Shown here piece after piece: positions 1 to 5,259 of a stretch of DNA of 6,334 bases. Under the pieces are notes generated by a model. That model worked only from the letters and a program-made list of their open reading frames with translations. It searched no databases and had not been told where the DNA came from. The position numbers were made by a program, and so were the translations under genes. Origin of the DNA: an uncultured Eubacteriales bacterium (GTDB taxonomy: Bacteria; Bacillota; Clostridia; Oscillospirales; CAG-272); the NCBI GenBank assembly GCA_934446485.1, contig CAKSEM010000086.1, forward strand, positions 1-6,334, read 5' to 3'. The first letter of the stretch is position 1. Each line of letters starts with the position of its first letter.

Positions 1-333
1 CGACAGGAGCAGCAGCTCGCTCCGTCCGGCTAATTCAACGTAGTGTGCGATTCTGTTTTCTCCTGCGTCGCGGCAGAGCCCGGATGTGAAATCCGTCAGA
101 TACGAGATTCCCGCGCCGCGCAGCAGTAACGGGAGGTATCCCGAGACAGTACCGCCGTTTGCGAGTGATCTCAGGCATTCGACGGCGGAAGACAGATTTC
201 CGATCACGCGTACGGCGACGATCGCACCTACACTCATAACTATGTATTCGGGGTGCGGATGCTTTGAGTCACGAAGGATCATAACGGCACACAGCGCAAG
301 CACGGCTGCGGCACAGAGCTTTATTACGTTCAT
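1..333 (-). CDS. spoIIID-like: spoIIIAD: Stage III sporulation protein AD (SpoIIIAD), 3' end cut by the window edge
   Basis: This small integral membrane protein is thought to be part of the mother-cell base of the SpoIIIA-SpoIIQ channel, which joins mother cell and forespore during engulfment. The window shows 111 codons from an ATG at 333 with no stop before the left edge; family members are about 130 residues, so roughly 20 are missing. Visible features are an N-terminal hydrophobic helix (residues 3-20), a second one (30-45), and the conserved stretch 75-103 containing ISYLTDFTSGLCRDAGE and then HYVELAGRSELLLL, which begins the third hydrophobic segment. The family's acidic and glycine positions in that stretch are kept. 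The start overlaps the spoIIIAC stop as ATGA, and there is no strong Shine-Dalgarno sequence, so translational coupling to spoIIIAC is likely. The identity is firm by motif and by order; only the C-terminus is unseen. Confidence 0.93.
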   Translation of the reverse strand, partial: MNVIKLCAAAVLALCAVMILRDSKHPHPEYIVMSVGAIVAVRVIGNLSSAVECLRSLANGGTVSGYLPLLLRGAGISYLTDFTSGLCRDAGENRIAHYVELAGRSELLLLS

Positions 334-524
334 AATCCGAATATGCTGCGGATCGAGTCAAACAACTCGCCTATCCGTTCGGACAGCATTATGAGAACGA
401 CGACGCTGCCGGCGATCGACAGGAGCATTGCCTGTTCTTCGCGTCCTGCACGCGTCAGAATATGATGAGCTGCGGCAATGAGAAGACCGATTCCCGCAAT
501 TCGCATTATAAGTGCAACATCCAT
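330..524 (-). CDS. spoIIIAC: Stage III sporulation protein AC (SpoIIIAC)
   Basis: A 64-residue membrane protein, the usual size for SpoIIIAC (about 65-68). It belongs to the SpoIIIAC/AD family and is believed to act with SpoIIIAD in the membrane complex of the SpoIIIA channel. The sequence shows two hydrophobic helices, about residues 4-20 (ALIMRIAGIGLLIAAAHHIL) and 33-48 (MLLSIAGSVVVLIML), joined by a short polar loop RAGREEQA. The amphipathic tail SERIGELFDSIRSIFGL is typical of the family. The start ATG at 524 has a good ribosome binding site (GGAG, about 6 bases upstream). There is a gap of about 49 bases after the spoIIIAB stop, and the stop codon overlaps the spoIIIAD start. Translation is expected to follow the operon's mother-cell expression. 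Confidence 0.95.
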   Translation of the reverse strand: MDVALIMRIAGIGLLIAAAHHILTRAGREEQAMLLSIAGSVVVLIMLSERIGELFDSIRSIFGL

Positions 525-573
525 CGTTATCTCCGTTCCTCCGCGCTTGGCGGAAATTTCCGCACAGTTACGT

Positions 574-1055
574 CTACAGCAGCACTATGATGAGCGAAAG
601 CGCACCGAGCGGCGGAAGATAGAGGTACAGTCTCCGACAGCTTTCGGCACGGCTGCGCTCGGCATCCGCAAGCTCAGACATACGGTCGGCGAAGTATTCA
701 CATCGCCGCATCTCCTCATCGCGCAATCCGTGTCCGAGCTCAGACGCAAAATCCCTCAGCAGATCCGATGCCTCTTCGGACACTGACAGTAATCCTGATT
801 CCGCAGCGGCTGTGAGCTGCGCATAACATCAGCGAATCCCGTCTCCTCAAGCGCCTGAGATGAAAAGGAGGAGAGTATGCTTCCTACAGGGGCCATGAAG
901 CAATCTATGCTGTCTCTGATGTGGCGGATGAGGGACAAAAGTGCTGCATATTCCGCTTCGCGCCGACGGCTGCGTCTCATGAGTGCGAGACTCATGCCGA
1001 GAGATGCCAGAAGTATCAGGACACAGCCGATCAGCCGCTGCGGTGAGATGTTCAT
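574..1055 (-). pseudogene. spoIIIAB: Stage III sporulation protein AB (SpoIIIAB), split by a frameshift or sequence error
   Basis: SpoIIIAB is a mother-cell membrane protein of the SpoIIIA channel, thought to cooperate with the SpoIIIAA ATPase. Here its parts lie in two frames. The first frame (ATG at 1055) gives the N-terminal membrane anchor RLIGCVLILLASLGMSLALM and the family-like SLIRHIRDSIDCF and ALEETGFADVM, then drifts into nonsense and stops at 756-758. The second frame is open from 828 to the TAG at 574-576. It carries YAQLTAAAESGLL, then SEEASDLLRDFASELG, a charged helical stretch, and the C-terminal membrane helix LYLYLPPLGALSLIIVLL. Joining them needs one base restored (a -1 change of frame) somewhere between 828 and 759, probably 800-828. 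The joined protein would be about 160 residues against about 170 usual, so slightly more than one base may be missing. No slippery heptamer is visible. The ATG overlaps the spoIIIAA stop as ATGA and has an AGGTG ribosome binding site. It may be a real mutation or an assembly error. Confidence 0.88.
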
Positions 1056-1972
1056 ATGCGCACCTCGCTCTCACGGAAACCGTTCGGCGGAGCTTCGGAA
1101 TATGTAACTGAGGTGCGATATCCGCTGCCTTCACGGCTCAGAAGTCCGAGATATATGCCGAATACTCCCGTTGAGGCAAGCTCGCGAATCCAGTCGGAGC
1201 GGAGAAGTGAATCTATGTCCTCGGCATGTGCCGAGGCTATGATACGCACGCCCGAGGCGGATGCATGACGTATTGCTTCGGCATCATCAGGAGAGCCGAT
1301 TTCGTCACAGATGATAAATTCCGGCGAGAGGGTTCTTACTGCAATTTCAATCCCGCGTCCGCGCGGGTAGGCACTCATTATGTCTGCCGATACGTATTCA
1401 TCGATCCCCGCTGCCAGTTCTCCACGCGTATCGACTACGGCGGTCCGTTTCGGATCCTCGCCGGAGGAGAGCTTTACGCAGAGCTCACGCAGAAGTGTCG
1501 TTTTTCCTATCCCGGGTGCGGAGTACACGAGCATCCCGTCGCTGAAGCCTCGCCGCTTCAGAAGTGCGTATGCTTCATCTGCAGCACCGGGTGCGCGTCT
1601 CGGCACACGTATGCATACGGAGCTTATATCCGTCACTGCCGTTATGTGTTCACCGTCGGTCACGGCTCTGCCGCATATACCGGCACGTATGCCCTCGGGT
1701 GATGTTATATACCCTTCAATCAGTGTATTCGCGTGTGAATAGAGCGAATTTCCCGACAGTCGTCTCACGGTGAATTCAAGATCTTCCTCAGTGCATACAG
1801 CGTCCGTTACCGTGTTCCGACCGGACACGGTTATACAGAGCGGCTGCCCGACTCTCATGCGCAGCTCATTGAAGCGTCCGCGATACAGTGAAATACACTT
1901 TGCGGCGGCGCACGACAGCCTGTACGGCAGCAGTTCAAGCGCCGCTCTCTCTGTTTTTCCGTATTCGTCCAT
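1052..1972 (-). CDS. spoIIIAA: Stage III sporulation protein AA (SpoIIIAA), sporulation ATPase
   Basis: A cytoplasmic mother-cell ATPase related to secretion-type ATPases, believed to power the SpoIIIA-SpoIIQ channel. From the ATG at 1972 it has 306 residues, matching the B. subtilis protein (307). Residues 10-120 hold the N-terminal domain, with NELRMRVGQPL, an RLSGNSLYSH segment and the conserved YITSPEGIRAGICGRAV. Walker A is SAPGIGKTTLLRE (about 151-163). A VVDTRGELA segment (180-188) is followed by PRGRGIE, Walker B FIICDEIG with the Asp-Glu pair at 223-224, and the sensor-like VRIIASAHA (242-250). An in-frame GTG at 1993 would add seven residues, but it has no ribosome binding site. The ATG has AGAGG upstream, though at about 13 bases, so the start is only moderately certain. 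It is first in the operon, overlaps spoIIIAB by ATGA, and lies behind a sigma-E-like promoter. All key motifs look intact. Confidence 0.95.
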   Translation of the reverse strand: MDEYGKTERAALELLPYRLSCAAAKCISLYRGRFNELRMRVGQPLCITVSGRNTVTDAVCTEEDLEFTVRRLSGNSLYSHANTLIEGYITSPEGIRAGICGRAVTDGEHITAVTDISSVCIRVPRRAPGAADEAYALLKRRGFSDGMLVYSAPGIGKTTLLRELCVKLSSGEDPKRTAVVDTRGELAAGIDEYVSADIMSAYPRGRGIEIAVRTLSPEFIICDEIGSPDDAEAIRHASASGVRIIASAHAEDIDSLLRSDWIRELASTGVFGIYLGLLSREGSGYRTSVTYSEAPPNGFRESEVRI

Positions 1973-2035
1973 TTCTTTTACCGTTCCTCTCACTTATCAC
2001 AGCCGCCGCAATCTCTCACGGCGATCCATCGGTCA

Positions 2036-2064
2036 ATTATATTACGTTCTTTCCCGGTTTATGA
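2036..2064 (-). promoter_or_regulatory. Candidate sigma-E (mother-cell) promoter for the spoIIIA operon
   Basis: Read on the minus strand, TCATAAAC (2064-2057) and AATATAAT (2043-2036) are separated by 13 bases. This resembles the sigma-E pattern, roughly KMATATTT, 13-15 bases, CATACAMT, with the ATA cores present in both elements. Transcription would start near 2029, leaving a leader of about 57 bases before the spoIIIAA ATG. The spoIIIA operon is a known sigma-E target in B. subtilis. The same -10 contains a perfect TATAAT, so a sigma-A promoter is possible, but the matching -35 (TCATAA) is poor. The assignment is by pattern only. Confidence 0.5.
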
Positions 2065-2154
2065 CCGAGGTTTTCCGACTTTGCACGGAATTCTCGGGAC
2101 ATACCTGCATATATATCTCTGTGTAGCGGATATGCTGCGATTCGGCTGCCGATC

Positions 2155-2160
2155 TATAGT
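2155..2160 (+). promoter_or_regulatory. Candidate -10 element of a feoAB promoter
   Basis: TATAGT differs from the consensus TATAAT at one base and lies about 48 bases before the feoA ATG. This would give a leader of about 40 bases that includes the dyad at 2173-2197. The expected -35 position (about 2132-2137, ATGCTG) is weak, which would suit an activated or regulated promoter. A short dyad TCGGC-T-GCCGA (2142-2152) sits in the spacer just upstream. I saw no convincing Fur or DtxR-type iron box. This is a low-certainty call. Confidence 0.3.
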
Positions 2161-2172
2161 AATAAAGAAAGG

Positions 2173-2197
2173 GGATCTTCGGTATACCGAAAGATCC
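2173..2197 (+). promoter_or_regulatory. Dyad or hairpin in the feoA leader (operator or RNA hairpin)
   Basis: The core TTCGGTATACCGAA (2178-2191) is a perfect 14-base palindrome. The flanks GGATC (2173-2177) and GATCC (2193-2197) extend it with a single unpaired A at 2192. As RNA it would form a stem of about 10 base pairs with a TATA loop, ending one base before the GGGTG ribosome binding site of feoA. As DNA it could bind a dimeric regulator. No run of T follows it, so it is not an ordinary terminator for plus-strand transcription. Confidence 0.55.
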
Positions 2198-2207
2198 GGG
2201 TGACTGT

Positions 2208-2432
2208 ATGCGACTGTCAGAGGTAAAAACGGGAGACGACTGCGTTATACGCTCTGTTGACGGCGACTCCCGAGGGGCGAGAAGGCTTCGCGATATCGGC
2301 TTTGTGCGCGGTACTCACGTGATGAAGGTGTCGGTTTCACCGTCGGGTGATCCGGCGGAGTACAGCTTGCGCGGTTACAGTGTTATAATAAGACGCGAGC
2401 TGTCAGAACTTGTGCAGGTACGTGTGCTGTGA
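2208..2432 (+). CDS. feoA: FeoA, small SH3-like ferrous iron transport protein
   Basis: A 74-residue cytoplasmic protein of the FeoA family (usually about 75-85 residues). It has an SH3-like fold and is thought to bind and modulate FeoB. The visible family pattern is an N-terminal RLSEVKTGDDCVI, then RRLRDIGFVRGTHV (26-38), then SPSGDPAEYSLRGYSVIIRRE (44-64), with the GDP and RGY positions usual for FeoA, and a final beta strand VQVRVL. The ATG at 2208 has GGGTG about six bases upstream, and there is no plausible in-frame start further up. Its TGA overlaps the feoB GTG start as GTGA, so the two are translationally coupled in one operon. A separate feoC is not present. Confidence 0.94.
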   Translation: MRLSEVKTGDDCVIRSVDGDSRGARRLRDIGFVRGTHVMKVSVSPSGDPAEYSLRGYSVIIRRELSELVQVRVL

Positions 2433-4213
2433 TAGCGGCGCTTGTCGGAAACCCTAACTGCGGTAAGACGACCCTTTTCAACCGTCTGACGGGAAAGGAA
2501 TTGCACGTCGGGAACTTTCCGGGGGTTACGGTCTCGGCATCGGTCGGGTCTTCTGTGACTGACGGAAAAGTTGAGTTTGCCGATCTTCCCGGTATATATT
2601 CACTCTCCGAGGTATCCGAGGATGAGCGCTGTGCTGTTGATTTCATAAAGTGTGTGAAACCCGATATAATCGTGAATGTGCTCGATTCAACCTGCCTCTC
2701 CCGCGGGCTTGCGCTTACTGCGGAGCTGTTTCGTTTCGGCATTCCTATAGTTGCTGTGCTTACCATGACGGACGAGCTGCGCCGTCGCGGCGGATCGGTC
2801 GATACGGATGAACTCTCCCGCAGACTCTCGGTGCCGGTAGTCCGTGCATGGAACGGAACGGGAGAGATCTCCTCGGAGCTTTCCGATATACTCTGCTCTG
2901 AAAGAGCATTGCCGACACCGCATGAGGCGATAGGATGCGGCGCATCGAAACCCGAAGAGAGGTACAGATACGCCGACCGTGTGCTTTCGGGAATATACAG
3001 ATGCGCACAGAGCAGCGGTCCGTCGGGAGGGAAGCTCGACAGGCTGCTTGCGGGACGGTGGGCAAGATGGATGTTTGCCTTGATCCTGAGCGGCGCGTTC
3101 TTTATTATCTTCGGCGTTGTATCGCCGGCGGCTGATTCGGTATCCGAGCGGGCTATAGCAGGCGCTTACGGGATGCTCGAGCGCCTTCTCGGCGCGCCTT
3201 ATATATCTCCCATAGTACGCTCGCTCGTGTGTGACGGACTCGTGTCGGGTGTAGGAAGCGTACTGTCATATCTTCCCGTCATTCTTTCGTTCTTTTTCGT
3301 TATGTCTATGATAGAGGATTCGGGGTATGCCGCGCGCTGCGCGTATGTATTCGATGCTCCGCTGAGACGTATCGGACTGTCGGGCAGGTGTATGGTGCCG
3401 CTCATTTGCGGAGGCGGGTGCAGTGTGCCCGCCGTAATGTCAACGCGAACACTTACAGGCGGGCGTGAGAGGGCAATATGCATATTTCTTATACCTTACG
3501 TCAGCTGCAGCGCGAAGATCCCGATATATACGACTCTCTGCCGCGCTCATCTGAGTGTCGGTGCCGCGGTGCTGCCTCTCATATACATATTTGCACTTTC
3601 TGCCGGGCTTGCACTTTCGACTTTGATTTCCGGAACGGGACGCGGCGGGGAAGAACTGTTCATTCTTGAGATGCCGCCGTACAGGGTTCCGTCACCGTAC
3701 AGCTCAATGCGACTGATGTACCGCAGAACGTGCGAATTTCTGCGCCGTGCCTTCGGAATTATATTCGTTTCGTCGGCAGCAGTGAGCATTTTTGCAAATC
3801 TGACCCCGCAGCTGACCGTACCTACTGTTCCCGAGGAGAGTATTCTTTGGCAGATCGGTAACATGCTTGTGCCGCTGTTCTCGCCGCTGGGCTTCGGAAG
3901 TGCCGCAATATGTGCAGCGCTTCTCAGCGGTATTACGGCAAAGGAAGCGATCGTCAGCACGCTGGCAGTCACACTCTCGCGTGATCATATATCGCTTCAG
4001 AGTGCACTGTCGGCAGCTATCTCTCCTGCCGCAGCAGTGAGCCTTGCCGTGTTTATAGCAACCGGCGTACCGTGTATAGCGGCGGTCGGAGCCGTAAGGC
4101 AGGAGACCGGATCAGTTCGGCGCACTGTGCTGTATGTTGCCGCATGGTTTGCGATCTCGTACGTTCTGTCGCTGATAGCTTATAGTGCGGCATCCGCAGT
4201 GCTTTGCTGTTGA
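2429..4213 (+). CDS. feoB: FeoB, GTPase-coupled ferrous iron transporter (compact form)
   Basis: An inner-membrane Fe(II) importer with an N-terminal G-protein domain. It has 594 residues, shorter than many FeoB proteins (about 650-770), but both membrane cores are present. In the G domain, G1 is GNPNCGKTT (7-15), the G2 threonine lies in NFPGVTV (29-35), and G3 is DLPGIYSL (52-59). The G4 position reads TMTD (112-115), where the usual NxxD has Asn. A short helical linker (about 160-205) leads to KLDRLLAGRW and the first Gate-type half. That half contains IEDSGYAARCAYVFD, GGGCSVPAVMSTRT (328-341) and IPYVSCSAKIPIY (355-367). The second half has GITAKEAIVSTL (501-512) and TGVPCIAAVGAVRQETGS (545-562), followed by a last membrane helix and a Cys-Cys end. 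It starts with GTG coupled to feoA. Its stop lies inside the promoter of the next gene. Confidence 0.96.
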   Translation: MIAALVGNPNCGKTTLFNRLTGKELHVGNFPGVTVSASVGSSVTDGKVEFADLPGIYSLSEVSEDERCAVDFIKCVKPDIIVNVLDSTCLSRGLALTAELFRFGIPIVAVLTMTDELRRRGGSVDTDELSRRLSVPVVRAWNGTGEISSELSDILCSERALPTPHEAIGCGASKPEERYRYADRVLSGIYRCAQSSGPSGGKLDRLLAGRWARWMFALILSGAFFIIFGVVSPAADSVSERAIAGAYGMLERLLGAPYISPIVRSLVCDGLVSGVGSVLSYLPVILSFFFVMSMIEDSGYAARCAYVFDAPLRRIGLSGRCMVPLICGGGCSVPAVMSTRTLTGGRERAICIFLIPYVSCSAKIPIYTTLCRAHLSVGAAVLPLIYIFALSAGLALSTLISGTGRGGEELFILEMPPYRVPSPYSSMRLMYRRTCEFLRRAFGIIFVSSAAVSIFANLTPQLTVPTVPEESILWQIGNMLVPLFSPLGFGSAAICAALLSGITAKEAIVSTLAVTLSRDHISLQSALSAAISPAAAVSLAVFIATGVPCIAAVGAVRQETGSVRRTVLYVAAWFAISYVLSLIAYSAASAVLCC

Positions 4214-4238
4214 CACGCGGTCACCGCTGTAGTATACT
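4210..4238 (+). promoter_or_regulatory. Strong sigma-A type promoter for the pyridoxamine kinase gene
   Basis: A perfect -35 TTGACA (4210-4215) and a -10 TATACT (4233-4238, one mismatch) are separated by the ideal 17 bases. The -35 overlaps the feoB stop codon. Transcription would start near 4245, about 26 bases before the kinase ATG. The spacer contains a perfect 11-base dyad GCGGT-C-ACCGC (4217-4227), placed where a repressor could block RNA polymerase. The kinase is therefore probably transcribed on its own, in addition to any read-through from feoAB. Confidence 0.75.
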
Positions 4239-4258
4239 TAATCCATATCTTACGGCAC

Positions 4259-4265
4259 AGAGGTG
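4259..4265 (+). promoter_or_regulatory. Ribosome binding site that sets the kinase start at 4271
   Basis: AGAGGTG lies five bases before the ATG at 4271. The in-frame GTG at 4265 is inside this ribosome binding site and would have none of its own, so the ATG is the better start. Confidence 0.7.
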
Positions 4266-4270
4266 TGGTT

Positions 4271-5104
4271 ATGGACAAAAAGGTTGTGACAATACAGGAT
4301 ATATCGTGCTTCGGCAAGTGTTCGCTTACCGTGGCGCTGCCGGTGATTTCGGCGATGGGAATCTCCTGCTCGGTTATACCGACGGCGATCCTGTCAACAC
4401 ATACGGGCGGTTTTACCGGCTATACTTTTCACGATCTGACCGATGATATACCCAAGATATCCGACCACTGGGCGACACTGGGGTTTGAGTTTGACGGAAT
4501 CTCCACAGGATATCTCGGAAGCTGCCGCCAGGTCGGAATAGTAGCTGATTTTATAGCACGGCACAGAAAGAGGAACACGCTCGTATTCATCGATCCTGCT
4601 ATGGCTGACAACGGACGGCTTTATGCCGGATTTGACAGCGATTTTGCAGCGTCTATGCGTGAGCTTTGCCGCACGGCGGATATCGTCGTGCCGAATATAA
4701 CCGAAGCGTCAATGCTTGTCGGGTGCGATTATATCGGTTCCGGCTACGGAGAAGACTATATACGGTCAATGCTTCGCGCACTTTGTGCACTGGGACCGCA
4801 GAGGGCACTTATAACCGGAGTATCATTCGATGCCTCACGTCAGGGAGCTATGGCATATGACAGTCAGAGCGGAGAGTACATTGAGTATTATTCGGAAAAC
4901 ATTTCCGATAACTTCCACGGCACGGGGGATGTATTTGCTGCGGCGCTTTTCGGTGCGCTCGTTCTCGGACGGGGAATGGGTGATGCAATGAAGATCGCGG
5001 TTGACTTTACCGTGGCATCGATCAGGGCGACGATCGGCGATGACAGCCATCGTTACGGCGTAAAATTTGAAAAGGCGCTGCCGGATCTGATACGAAGGAT
5101 ATGA
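4271..5104 (+). CDS. pdxK: Pyridoxamine/pyridoxal kinase (PdxK/PdxY-type, ribokinase fold)
   Basis: A cytoplasmic ATP-dependent kinase of vitamin B6 salvage that phosphorylates pyridoxal, pyridoxamine or pyridoxine to the 5'-phosphate. From the ATG at 4271 it has 277 residues, normal for the family. It opens with VVTIQDISCFGKCSLTVALP, the hallmark of the clostridial pyridoxamine kinase group, then IPTAILSTHTGGFTG (36-50), GYLGS (80-84), the DPAMADNG segment (108-115) and VPNITEAS (140-147). The nucleotide-site motif HGTGDVFAAAL (216-226) supplies the anion hole and the catalytic Asp at 220. Pyridoxal kinase-like and ThiD-like enzymes share this fold, but the N-terminal and STHTGG motifs favour the B6 kinase. 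It has its own strong promoter and good ribosome binding site. A hairpin follows ten bases after the stop. The exact substrate preference and the pdxK or pdxY name are inferred. Confidence 0.93.
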   Translation: MDKKVVTIQDISCFGKCSLTVALPVISAMGISCSVIPTAILSTHTGGFTGYTFHDLTDDIPKISDHWATLGFEFDGISTGYLGSCRQVGIVADFIARHRKRNTLVFIDPAMADNGRLYAGFDSDFAASMRELCRTADIVVPNITEASMLVGCDYIGSGYGEDYIRSMLRALCALGPQRALITGVSFDASRQGAMAYDSQSGEYIEYYSENISDNFHGTGDVFAAALFGALVLGRGMGDAMKIAVDFTVASIRATIGDDSHRYGVKFEKALPDLIRRI

Positions 5105-5113
5105 TATAAATTA

Positions 5114-5152
5114 AGCGATAGCACCGCGACAATTTGTCGCGGTGCTATCGCT
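5114..5152 (+). terminator. 39-nt perfect palindrome, likely terminator of the kinase gene (possibly bidirectional)
   Basis: Two 19-base arms match exactly around a single central T at 5133, beginning AGCGATAGCACCGCG and pairing with CGCGGTGCTATCGCT. In RNA this makes a very stable GC-rich stem with a loop of three to five bases. It starts ten bases after the kinase stop codon. On the plus strand the tail is only GTTTCTG, a weak T run. On the minus strand the tail reads TAATTTATATCAT, which is moderately U-rich, so the element may end transcription of the convergent aminotransferase as well. Confidence 0.72.
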
Positions 5153-5156
5153 GTTT

Positions 5157-5182
5157 CTGACATCGGCATATGCCGATGTCAG
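5157..5182. repeat. 26-base perfect palindrome next to the terminator
   Basis: The half CTGACATCGGCAT is followed directly by its exact reverse complement ATGCCGATGTCAG, with no spacer. It begins four bases after the 39-nt palindrome ends. It could be a second terminator stem (loop of about four bases, but no T run on either side), a binding site for a dimeric protein, or a dispersed palindromic repeat. The rest of the intergenic region, 5183-5259, shows nothing I recognise apart from a short GTGTCAG echo of the palindrome end. Confidence 0.6.
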
Positions 5183-5259
5183 GTGTCAGAGTATTGTCTG
5201 CAGAGAGAAAGCGCGATTTTCAGCCCAGTAAGTCGGAGATACCGATAGATAGGTTAGTA

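Noticed and set aside
759..828. Programmed -1 frameshifting to make full-length SpoIIIAB
   Set aside because: No slippery heptamer or obvious downstream stimulatory structure is visible, and SpoIIIAB is not known to be made this way.
1226..1702. Open reading frame of 158 codons on the plus strand
   Set aside because: It lies wholly antisense to spoIIIAA, whose motifs are intact, and its translation is rich in Cys, His, Arg and Tyr with no family resemblance.
2173..2197. Terminator on the minus strand upstream of spoIIIA
   Set aside because: The following sequence is only mixed C and T, and no minus-strand gene lies upstream that would need it; feoA and feoB are on the other strand.
1973..2207. 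Fur or DtxR-type iron box upstream of feoA
   Set aside because: No site resembling GATAATGATTATC or a TTAGG-type dyad was found. The palindromes present do not match those patterns.
2383..2766. Open reading frame of 127 codons on the minus strand
   Set aside because: It is antisense to the conserved G domain of feoB and shows no recognisable domain or ribosome binding context.
3547..3972. Open reading frame of 141 codons on the minus strand
   Set aside because: It is antisense to the second membrane half of feoB, where the plus-strand protein is clearly the real product.
5114..5182. CRISPR array or insertion-sequence end
   Set aside because: There are only two palindromes of different sequence, no regular spacers, no transposase and no target duplication.
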